This document shows, in pieces, positions 50,538-57,977 of a stretch of 64,000 nucleotides of DNA. The stretch is from Paenibacillus sp. FSL H7-0357 (GTDB taxonomy: Bacteria; Bacillota; Bacilli; Paenibacillales; Paenibacillaceae), in assembly GCF_000758525.1 (NCBI RefSeq), contig NZ_CP009241.1, positions 5,580,001-5,644,000 of the forward strand. The letters are read 5' to 3'. The notes beneath the pieces are model-generated. The model was given only the letters and a program-made list of their open reading frames with translations, did not search any database and was not told the origin of the DNA. The position numbers and the translations under genes are program-made. Position 1 is the stretch's first letter. Every line of letters begins with the position of its first letter.

Positions 50538-52499
50538 CTAGAACAAATTCTGAATAATCAATCCTATCAGCACAGCAGATTCTTGATTTAACAGTATATC
50601 CTTCGGCCGATATTGTACTGTTCCATTTGTTACTGCAACATCAGGACCATAAATATGAAGGCCCACTACGAATTGTACACCTTCAGATGCCCAAGGGCTG
50701 ACATCCTCGCTTAACTCAGCCTTTACAGGTTCAACCATTAAATTTTGCTTCACCAGCCTCCATATCATAGTTGCTGCCTGCTCTCGGGTCACAAGCTCAT
50801 CCGGGCGGAAGCTTCCATCCGAAAATCCCGATACGACTCCGCTTTCAACTGCAGTCTGAATAACTGCCTCATACGGATGACCCTTAGTATCGCTAAACTG
50901 GCTAGGCCTTGTAGAAAGCGGGAAATCTGTAAACTTGAACAACCGGGCAATAAATTTGCCCCTTGTCATAGGTTCTTCCGGCTTAAATGTATCCTGATCC
51001 TGCTGAATCACACCCAATTGAACGAGCTCATAAATATATTTTGCGTAAGGGTGATCCTCTGGAACATCAGAATATTTTGCAGGCTCAGGAAGCTTCTCAG
51101 ACCAGCTCCCCGCTTTGTTGTAGGAGAAGTATTCCATGTTACCGTCTTTATCCGCTTGGAAGCCGGCAGGTAATCCCTCCTCATCATAGAACAGCAGATC
51201 CTTAGACTGGCGTAAGACATGCTCTCCCAAAGGATCTGACACCAGCAGAGTTCCCTCACCGGCCTTAATATCGTAGGTCCAGCCAGGCATACTCAAATCC
51301 CGATATAACCCTTCGAACGGATGCAGTTGCTCTTGCGTAGGCTTCGGCGTTTTGATCACAGGACTTATCCCTTTGTCAGGGAAATAGCGGTTCATAAACT
51401 GCTCAAAGAATGGGGCCCGGAGGTTGCCTTTATCACTGTTAAGCACAATGAATATTCCCGTATTCTCTTCAGGCAGCAACCATAGATTGCTATGAAATCC
51501 CGGTAAATCGCCACCCTTCTCAACGACAGTGTATCCATTGTAAGACGACGGATAAATAGTCTCCAGGCCATAACCGCTCCCCGGCATATCAGGATGAATA
51601 GTCACACTGTTCTTCTCCATCTCCAAGACTGAATCTTTCGTTAAGATGCGTTTAGAACCCTGTTGTCCATAGTTAACCATCGCCTGAAGGAATTTCGCCA
51701 TGTCACTGCCAGTTGAGAACATGTGTCCTTCCGGACCGCTGTCAGGGATATTGGGGAGCTGTGCTAGAGGTTTCAGTGTAATGTCATAAGGGGTAGCAAT
51801 GGCCTTCTTTACCTCACTGTTGAACAGCACATTACTGTTATCCATACCTAAGGGTTCGAACAAGCCCTTTTTCATATATTCTTCAAAGGTTGAGCCGCTC
51901 ACCTGTTCGATAATGTAGCCCAGCAGAGAAAATCCATAATTGTTATATCTGTAGGCTTCACCAGGTTTACGGATAACAGTAGGTACTGTTGCTTTTACAA
52001 AATCCTCCAAGCTGTAGGCTTTACCAGGCTCAAGGGAGCCCCCTAAATCAAAACCCGAAGTATGAGTCATCAAATGCTTAAGAGTAAGCGGGGACCCTGT
52101 TGGATTCGGAATTTGCAGATGAGGCAAATAGCCCTGTATATCCTTATTCAAATCAACCTTGCCTGCCTCCGCTAACTGCATGATCCCCACAGAGGTAAGC
52201 AGCTTGGAGACGGAAGCCAGACGAAATACGGTCTTATCTGCATCGAAAGGTTTCTTGGCGGCAACATCAGCGTAACCATAACCTTGGTTAAGCAATACCT
52301 TGCCATCTTTAACCACAACAACTGCAGCTCCTACAAGCTGTTCTTGAATTTCTTTCTGTTTAAAAAACTGATTGGTGAATTCCTTTACATCTGCCTGTTC
52401 CAACTTTGCGTCTGAGCGCTGAACGGGTTCAGCTTTCGCCAGTGCTGTTGAAGGCAGTATAAGCAAGGTGGCAAGGGCCAGCCCGAGGATTTTTTTCAT
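50538..52499 (-). CDS. SLH-domain serine hydrolase, copy B
   Basis: This tandem paralogue of copy A has the same 653-residue length and the same signal peptide, SXXK motif (ASVSK), YNNYG motif and three SLH repeats. Typical differences are THTSGFDLGGSLEPGKAYSL against TNTSGFDLGGSADPAKAYSL in copy A, and LAQLPNIP with GPEGHMF against AAQIPNIP with GPEGGMF. The first 130 residues are almost identical. The start is chosen as for copy A (AGGAG seven bases upstream). An extended frame to 52532 has no site of its own. Both copies keep all motifs, so both are probably active, with slightly different substrate pockets. Confidence 0.92.
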   Translation of the reverse strand: MKKILGLALATLLILPSTALAKAEPVQRSDAKLEQADVKEFTNQFFKQKEIQEQLVGAAVVVVKDGKVLLNQGYGYADVAAKKPFDADKTVFRLASVSKLLTSVGIMQLAEAGKVDLNKDIQGYLPHLQIPNPTGSPLTLKHLMTHTSGFDLGGSLEPGKAYSLEDFVKATVPTVIRKPGEAYRYNNYGFSLLGYIIEQVSGSTFEEYMKKGLFEPLGMDNSNVLFNSEVKKAIATPYDITLKPLAQLPNIPDSGPEGHMFSTGSDMAKFLQAMVNYGQQGSKRILTKDSVLEMEKNSVTIHPDMPGSGYGLETIYPSSYNGYTVVEKGGDLPGFHSNLWLLPEENTGIFIVLNSDKGNLRAPFFEQFMNRYFPDKGISPVIKTPKPTQEQLHPFEGLYRDLSMPGWTYDIKAGEGTLLVSDPLGEHVLRQSKDLLFYDEEGLPAGFQADKDGNMEYFSYNKAGSWSEKLPEPAKYSDVPEDHPYAKYIYELVQLGVIQQDQDTFKPEEPMTRGKFIARLFKFTDFPLSTRPSQFSDTKGHPYEAVIQTAVESGVVSGFSDGSFRPDELVTREQAATMIWRLVKQNLMVEPVKAELSEDVSPWASEGVQFVVGLHIYGPDVAVTNGTVQYRPKDILLNQESAVLIGLIIQNLF

Positions 52500-52753
52500 C
52501 ATAAATCTCCTAATCATAGAATTGGTTAGCACTCCATAAGCAAAAGGGTCTAAATAGTTTGTCCGTAGGTTTCAACTATGATGTCATCTGGTAACTCCCT
52601 CCTTTGACTGGATCGGTATCCTATACCCTTTCTAGTTTACTCAATCAATTCTTAACAATCTTTATTTGATTCTTAACCGTTTCTTAAATGTGCTGCCTGC
52701 TTCATTCTTATAGTTTGAACCTTGGAAGTCAGTTCTGTATGTATGGCTGGCTG

Positions 52754-54235
52754 TTATAATATTTTTCGTATGCACCGTAAATAAATATAAATTCCCGAGG
52801 TCATAAAATATAACATAGTTATAGTTATAAATCGCCACAAATTCATGATATATTCGGAGCCTTGGAATAAATTTATCATTCCCAACAAAATACAGATTCC
52901 GAATGTAAAATCATATAGTAAGGGTTTCACTATTCCTTTAAAGGCAACCTCCTTGTTGCGTAAAACTTTCATATTCCATATAGACGCAACCAATTCAAGT
53001 ACAATTATTGCAATAGCAGCCCCCTTATAACCAAACCCGGGGATAGCCACTAAAAAATATTGGATGATTATTGAACATGCGATTCCGGAAAGAAGTCCAA
53101 AGAAGGGATCTTTCCTATTATCCTGAGCCCATAAAATACTGGTGGAAATCTCACGAAAACCAACGATCAGAGGGATAGGGGCTAAGGCTCTAATCACATG
53201 ACTTGCGCTGTCCGTATTAAAAATGTAAAAAGACAGTTCATCTGCATATACAAATAAAAACAAACCGGTTACTCCTCCCCATAACCAGCATGTGTATAAG
53301 GCAGTATTACAGATGCTAATGAACTTTCTTTTGTCTCCCTTTTGCCACTCAGCAACAATGTGACTCGTTAAGATATGACTCAATGCTCCGGTAAACAGTG
53401 TAGGCGCATAAACTACAATGACGGCCATTCCATAAATAACTCCGTATATAGCGGTTGCTTCAGAAGCACTGTAGCCTGCTGCAACGAGACGATTGGGAAC
53501 AAGAAGAGCATCAACAAATTCTGAAAGCGGAATAAACAGACGGGTAGCGGAGATTGCCAACGAAGTTCTCACAAACCAAGAGAGTGTTATAAATGAATCT
53601 CTGCTCCTGTATGAAGATATAGTTTCTTTATTAAGTGAAATGAAAATAGTCAACATACTAAATGAGATAAATGCGCCCATGAAAGTGCCGTATAATCCAT
53701 ATCCAATTGCCCGCTCTACACCGAGTGACAAGAACTGACCAACAAGCAACAGCATAAAAACAAATCTGAACGACTGCTCAACAATCTCCGAGAATGCGAT
53801 TATCCCAAATTGCTTCAGCCCTTGCAGGTACCCTCGTACCAACCCCAGCAGAGGTACTGCAAATAAAGATAAGGAAAGACTGCGAATCCCATATTCCAGT
53901 CCAGGATTACTCAGAAACCCGGCAACATCTGATGAATTCCAGAAAACCCCAAGACTAAGAAGGCCACAGGAAAGAATAAGACATAGCGATACTATTTTTA
54001 AAAATCCCCAACCCTGTTTAGGTGCTTTAGCTGTTGCAATAGCAAGTGTCGTTGGAAATCCGCTGGTAAGCATCAAGATAAATCCGTAAAAGGAATAGGA
54101 AATTTGATACAGTCCTATTCCTTCTGCGCCAATGATTCTTGTAAGGATCACCCGGCCGACGAGTCCAATCAACTTCACTACGAACATGGCGCCGGCTCTG
54201 ATCACGAATTGTTTGATAAGCCGGGGTATCCTCAT
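52754..54235 (-). CDS. SpoVB-like polysaccharide flippase
   Basis: This polytopic membrane protein of about 493 residues has 12-14 helices and belongs to the MOP flippase superfamily (polysaccharide biosynthesis/SpoVB/MurJ). The N terminus RAGAMFVVKLIGLVGRVILTRIIGAEGIGLYQISYS matches SpoVB in spread-out form, and FFGLLSGIACSII and GFGYKGAAIAIIVLELVAS appear later. Such proteins flip lipid-linked sugars; SpoVB acts in spore cortex synthesis. The start at 54235 (MRIPRLIKQF) has GGAGGGG before it; the open frame to 54319 has none. It lies downstream of the sortase operon. Confidence 0.85.
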   Translation of the reverse strand: MRIPRLIKQFVIRAGAMFVVKLIGLVGRVILTRIIGAEGIGLYQISYSFYGFILMLTSGFPTTLAIATAKAPKQGWGFLKIVSLCLILSCGLLSLGVFWNSSDVAGFLSNPGLEYGIRSLSLSLFAVPLLGLVRGYLQGLKQFGIIAFSEIVEQSFRFVFMLLLVGQFLSLGVERAIGYGLYGTFMGAFISFSMLTIFISLNKETISSYRSRDSFITLSWFVRTSLAISATRLFIPLSEFVDALLVPNRLVAAGYSASEATAIYGVIYGMAVIVVYAPTLFTGALSHILTSHIVAEWQKGDKRKFISICNTALYTCWLWGGVTGLFLFVYADELSFYIFNTDSASHVIRALAPIPLIVGFREISTSILWAQDNRKDPFFGLLSGIACSIIIQYFLVAIPGFGYKGAAIAIIVLELVASIWNMKVLRNKEVAFKGIVKPLLYDFTFGICILLGMINLFQGSEYIMNLWRFITITMLYFMTSGIYIYLRCIRKIL

Positions 54236-54327
54236 TTTCCCCTCCTGCATCACATAATGGTTCTTATTTCTATGTGTATGACAGTGAGCCCCTGATATGC
54301 TGACAAGCCTTAATTTCACTCATTTGC

Positions 54328-55464
54328 TCAATCTTTGATGTGAAATAACTGATATCTAGTATCTCTGTCCCATCCTAAATCAAAAGGAACCCGATAACGG
54401 TCAGCGGTGTGTGAATTAACTAACGGATAGCCATAATCATCAAATCCGACAACGACGGAGAAATGATCCGTATCATCATCATGTAATATATAACCGATGA
54501 GATCCCCAGGCTTCAGCATGGAAAGCGCACCTTCAGGGTATTTATCAGAGGGGCTGGTAATTTGCAGATAATTACCCTTAGCAATAAGCTTGCCATATCC
54601 AGATCTTATAAGGAAGCGACTCAAGGAATCTGTTTGAACCCAGGTTTGGGTTCCACCTGAATTTTTAAAATAACGCCAGTTCCCTGCCACAGCTAAACCC
54701 CCGCCCTCCTCAGCATCTCCGATGACCTGGGAAGCAAAATTTGTACAGTCCCCTCCTTTACTTGTGTAATCCATATATTTGTTATTGTAACGATGCTGAT
54801 TACCGGCCCCCCAAGCAGCTCCGGCATACTTGTTGGCATAACGGACAGCACGATCGCGGTTATACATTTTGTTGCTGGTATGATCGGAGGATTGTGGCTT
54901 AACGGAAGGGGCTAGCCCGTCTAATCCTTCTGTAACCTTATCCGGATTCTCATCCAAAGGATCTAAGTACCATTCCCTGGAAACTTTCCAAAGTCCGTTT
55001 CTTTTTTTCAATGTAATGAAATGCCTTGTTCCAACTCCGAAAAATTGCTCTGGCAAAATTTTGTTTGTATAGATATATCCAACTTTGTGGGATTGCACAA
55101 GTGAGACTACAGCTTGATCTCCTGCAATACTCTGACGGACAATCCGAATAGTGCTTTGAGAATGTGTCAATTGAATAGCTCTTTTATTTGACCATTTATT
55201 TAAGTATTTCATTCTGTTTTTTTCATGCTGCAGTGCAATTTGACTGGCTTTATCATCAAGGTAATAATCCTTTACTTTTTGAAGGTCTTGGCTGATTATT
55301 GCTTCAGCTCTGACCCTGTATAAGTCATCCAATGCAGACTTAATTTCATGGTCCACCTTATTTTGTTTAGCAACTGCCGCATTTGCTGAAAATGGCAGAA
55401 TGGTCATAACCAATATCATCACAACTATTTTGTATATATATTTTATTTGTGTGCCTCGTTTCAT
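54328..55464 (-). CDS. Secreted amidase_6 domain protein
   Basis: This 378-residue protein has an N-terminal membrane or signal helix (KYIYKIVVMILVMTILPFSA) and a region of about 150 residues in the middle resembling a wing of NTF2-like or copper-amine-type fold. The C-terminal amidase_6 (NlpC/P60-like) domain begins AVRYANKYAGAAWGAGNQHRY, with the likely catalytic Cys240 in GGDCTNFASQV and His334 in DTDHFSVVVGF. It is expected to cut peptide or amide bonds outside the cell, perhaps in the wall. Its start overlaps the sortase stop by four bases, so the two are coupled. Confidence 0.82.
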   Translation of the reverse strand: MKRGTQIKYIYKIVVMILVMTILPFSANAAVAKQNKVDHEIKSALDDLYRVRAEAIISQDLQKVKDYYLDDKASQIALQHEKNRMKYLNKWSNKRAIQLTHSQSTIRIVRQSIAGDQAVVSLVQSHKVGYIYTNKILPEQFFGVGTRHFITLKKRNGLWKVSREWYLDPLDENPDKVTEGLDGLAPSVKPQSSDHTSNKMYNRDRAVRYANKYAGAAWGAGNQHRYNNKYMDYTSKGGDCTNFASQVIGDAEEGGGLAVAGNWRYFKNSGGTQTWVQTDSLSRFLIRSGYGKLIAKGNYLQITSPSDKYPEGALSMLKPGDLIGYILHDDDTDHFSVVVGFDDYGYPLVNSHTADRYRVPFDLGWDRDTRYQLFHIKD

Positions 55465-56096
55465 AGTTCCCCACCTAATTTAGCGAAAATAACCAATCTT
55501 TGTTCATGTTCCTTTTTCTTTCTACTGTAACGGCCAGTACAAGTAATAAGATTCAAGCGGTAATCATCGCTTTTGCCGAATATGCGTTCTAATGGTGCTT
55601 CCTTGGGTTTGAAAATCTCTACGGACTCGACGGTGTAGGTTAATTTATTACCTTTTAAGCTGGTAACAATAATTGGATCACCTCGTTTTAGTTTTTTCAA
55701 ATTAAAAAAAATTGCTGGCCCTGTGTAACTATCCACATGCCCGTCAATAATGACATTCCCCTTCTCACCAGGTAACGTACCCGGGTATAAAAGACCCGCC
55801 AATTGTGTATCTTTGGGCACATCCATCTGACCATTATCAAGCACAGCAACCTTTTTTAATTTGGCCTTGACTGAAATTGAAGGAATAGTAATGACATCAG
55901 GCATAAATTTGACAGGTAAGACATCCGTCTTCTTCATGATTTTAATTTTTGTTGGCTGCGAAGCTGCTGTTGGAGTAGGCAAAGCCTCTAGTACTACATC
56001 TTTTTTTTCATTTCCATTATTGGATTGAGATGCAAATAAACTGGCAAGCCCCAGACAAAAAATCACCAAAATATACAAGCTGATTTTTTTTTTCAT
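55461..56096 (-). CDS. Sortase (class F/D type)
   Basis: This 211-residue membrane-anchored transpeptidase has an N-terminal helix (KKKISLYILVIFCLGLASLF). The sortase domain shows the catalytic His120 in NVIIDGHVDSYTGPAIFF, Cys186 in LITCTGRYSRK and Arg200 in HEQRLVIF. The GHVDS..GPA..F pattern and short length point to class F, with class D as an alternative. The gene lacks a good ribosome site and its start is only 11 bases behind a hairpin, so its level may depend on read-through from the Lys-rich gene upstream. The overlap with the amidase gene downstream is four bases. Confidence 0.85.
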   Translation of the reverse strand: MKKKISLYILVIFCLGLASLFASQSNNGNEKKDVVLEALPTPTAASQPTKIKIMKKTDVLPVKFMPDVITIPSISVKAKLKKVAVLDNGQMDVPKDTQLAGLLYPGTLPGEKGNVIIDGHVDSYTGPAIFFNLKKLKRGDPIIVTSLKGNKLTYTVESVEIFKPKEAPLERIFGKSDDYRLNLITCTGRYSRKKKEHEQRLVIFAKLGGEL

Positions 56097-56106
56097 ATTT
56101 AGAAAA

Positions 56107-56136
56107 GAAAGAGGGTCAAGAATTCAACCCTCTTTC
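56107..56136 (-). terminator. Hairpin between Lys-rich gene and sortase
   Basis: GAAAGAGGGT and ACCCTCTTTC form a perfect ten-base hairpin with a ten-base loop, followed by TTTTCT. It has the form of a terminator within the operon, just before the sortase start, and probably lowers sortase expression relative to the small protein. Confidence 0.75.
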
Positions 56137-56142
56137 ATCCTC

Positions 56143-56487
56143 CTATTCCATTTGTTCGCTGGCACCGCCGAAGCCGGATTTTGGCATTTCGGTTGCTTTT
56201 GTCTTAATACTCTTGGCTTTCAGACTTTTAGCTTTTAATCCTTTAGTTTCAACACTTTTTATTTTCATGCTTTTTCCTTTAACACTTTCCGCTTTTATCT
56301 TGCTTGGTTTGTGACTTTTCATGTGCAATTTCTTTTCATGCTCTTTGTGCATCTTTTCCTTATGAATCTTTTCTGAGTGGAGCATCTTTTCTTGTTTTGC
56401 GTGAGGTTCACTTGGTGCTGCTTGTACCGCAGAAGCAGCTGACAGCATTAGACATACCGACATTATTGCTACAGAAATTTTTTTCAT
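56143..56487 (-). CDS. Lys-rich secreted protein with sorting-like tail
   Basis: This is a small protein of 114 residues. The signal peptide (about 1-23; ISVAIMSVCLMLSAASAVQA) is followed by a strongly basic mature part. Residues 30-60 are rich in Lys, His and Met. Residues 66-100 form seven five-residue repeats of the form x-K-(S/G)-(V/M/L/I)-(K/E). The C terminus is EMPKSGFGGASEQME, in which MPKSG resembles a sortase motif (LPXTG-like), but no hydrophobic anchor or charged tail follows. AAGGAGGG before the ATG is strong. Next downstream is the sortase gene, so this is its probable substrate. I do not recognise a named family; function is unknown. Confidence 0.7.
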   Translation of the reverse strand: MKKISVAIMSVCLMLSAASAVQAAPSEPHAKQEKMLHSEKIHKEKMHKEHEKKLHMKSHKPSKIKAESVKGKSMKIKSVETKGLKAKSLKAKSIKTKATEMPKSGFGGASEQME

Positions 56488-56654
56488 TTTATACCCTCCT
56501 TAAATTTTTTCCCCGAATATTAATATCTCCACAATGATCTTTTTTAGAGAAGTAAATTAATCCCACCTCCTTGTTTTTATTCCACTATTTAACATAAATA
56601 AAATGACATATTTCCTTATTCTCTGAGCAAAATACGGGCATGGAGGTGATATTA

Positions 56655-57128
56655 ATGAAAAGACTGCATATGTTAGTGCTTATGACCTTGGTAATTGTTG
56701 TCCTTTCCACGGGCTGTGGTACTAAAAACAACAACACAACAAATGGATATAAGACTCAATCAAAGGAACAACATATGATTCATAAAGCCGATTCTACTCA
56801 CTCGGATAAGGTTGCCAAAGACCTTTCCAAGATTAGAGGAGTAGATAAAGCCACTGTTGTCATCCATAACAAGGAAGCAATTGTGGGGCTTGATGTAAAA
56901 CAAGGTGAGAATCTTTCCATCATTGAACAGGACGCGGTACGGACTGTAAAACGTGAATTGCCTAATCATAATGTGCATGTGACAGCAGACAAAAACCTGC
57001 ACATGCGTATTCAAAGTCTCCATCAGGGCATGAAACCGCTTGACGGGCATCCTGTCCGGAATTTCTCGGAGGACGTAACTACACTCATCAAAGACATCGG
57101 GCGAACCGTAACTTACCCTTTACGTTAA
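56655..57128 (+). CDS. YhcN/YlaJ-type sporulation lipoprotein
   Basis: This 157-residue lipoprotein has a signal with lipobox LSTGC (Cys after a hydrophobic stretch). The mature domain of the YhcN/YlaJ family includes VAKDLSKIRGVDKATVVIHN and AIVGLDVKQGENLSII. Such proteins are made in the forespore and lie in the inner membrane of spores in Bacillus. The start at 56655 has GGAGGTGAT at good spacing. It is divergent from the Lys-rich protein gene. In B. subtilis the yhcN locus lies near a sortase gene as well, which makes the neighbourhood plausible. Confidence 0.8.
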   Translation: MKRLHMLVLMTLVIVVLSTGCGTKNNNTTNGYKTQSKEQHMIHKADSTHSDKVAKDLSKIRGVDKATVVIHNKEAIVGLDVKQGENLSIIEQDAVRTVKRELPNHNVHVTADKNLHMRIQSLHQGMKPLDGHPVRNFSEDVTTLIKDIGRTVTYPLR

Positions 57129-57145
57129 CTTTCACTCAGCACGAA

Positions 57146-57192
57146 ATGGGGTGTCCCAAAAGCCATGAAATGGCTTGCCCGGGACACCCCAT
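57146..57192. terminator. Bidirectional terminator
   Basis: ATGGGGTGTCCC and GGGACACCCCAT form the outer stem. Within the loop, AAGCCAT and ATGGCTT form a second hairpin. It lies between two convergent lipoprotein genes; no long T run follows. Confidence 0.75.
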
Positions 57193-57257
57193 AGGTGCTT
57201 CAATAGTTATAGCTTTCCGTGGTCAATGCGAGTTGTGGTTCAACTTCACCAAGACAA

Positions 57258-57791
57258 TTAATAATTCACTTCCAGTGGGATCATGGATCGAGCCGAGGCT
57301 TCATACTCTTGGGGGATGAATGGTTTGGCCGAAGAATAACTCAAGTAGGTATCCACTATTTTAAAATATAAAAAGGCCACGCTGCTTTCATCTTCCGGAA
57401 TCCATTTACCGTTTACTTCATCGGTAAGCTGCACTTCTTTTTCATCGCTGCCCTCTACAGCAGGCCCAATCTCTTCTTCAGATTGAGCAATAGCCATACG
57501 CAGGAATTTAAGGATTAACGTATTCTCCTTCACCTCTATACCTTCAAAGGAATCGTCCGGCCCACCGCCGATTGTAGGGATATACACTTTTTTGACTCCA
57601 GCCTTTTGAGCCGCTGCGAGAATCTCCTTCTTCTGCTGATCGGTATATATCAAAGTATTGATTTCATTTTCTGTTGCAGAAGGAGAAGGAGAAACTGTAT
57701 TATTTGGATGATTAGACACGTCGCTGCATCCTCCCAGCACCAGTACTGCTAAACAGCTCACCATTAACAATTGTCTTCTTGTATATTTCAT
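57258..57791 (-). CDS. Hypothetical lipoprotein
   Basis: This 177-residue lipoprotein has a lipobox LGGC after a basic, hydrophobic signal (RRQLLMVSCLAVLVLGGC). A Ser/Pro/Asn-rich linker follows, then a single compact domain with EILAAAQKAGVKKVYIPTIGGGPDDSF, LILKFLRMAIAQSEEEIGPA and WIPEDESSVAFLYFKIVDTYLSY. The start at 57791 has GGAGGACT before it. The protein sits outside the membrane. The family is not recognised. Confidence 0.65.
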   Translation of the reverse strand: MKYTRRQLLMVSCLAVLVLGGCSDVSNHPNNTVSPSPSATENEINTLIYTDQQKKEILAAAQKAGVKKVYIPTIGGGPDDSFEGIEVKENTLILKFLRMAIAQSEEEIGPAVEGSDEKEVQLTDEVNGKWIPEDESSVAFLYFKIVDTYLSYSSAKPFIPQEYEASARSMIPLEVNY

Positions 57792-57913
57792 GATTAGTCC
57801 TCCAGACTTGATCATTGTTTTCTATTTCAGAAGTATAAACTCCAGCCATAATCTATAAGTTTCATAATGTTTTCAATTATAATAAATTTTTGTAAATTAC
57901 TTTACATAAAAGT

Positions 57914-57955
57914 GAAGCACCCTCAGTACGGTGAAATACCGGCTGAAGGTGCTTC
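57914..57955 (-). terminator. Terminator of the amylase gene
   Basis: GAAGCACC(T/C)TCAG arms with an inner CCGGTATTTCACCG hairpin, followed by T-rich sequence on each strand. Confidence 0.75.
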
Positions 57956-57977
57956 TTTTAATAAGACATGCTGCTGG

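Larger units (their letters stand above)
50455..52688. repeat. Tandem duplication, copy B
   Basis: Copy B of the unit described at 48157-50391. The right end (CTTAACCGTTTCTTAAA) and the left end (TCCTCC, AAAATTAAAGACC) match copy A, with a one-base indel at the left end. Confidence 0.9.
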
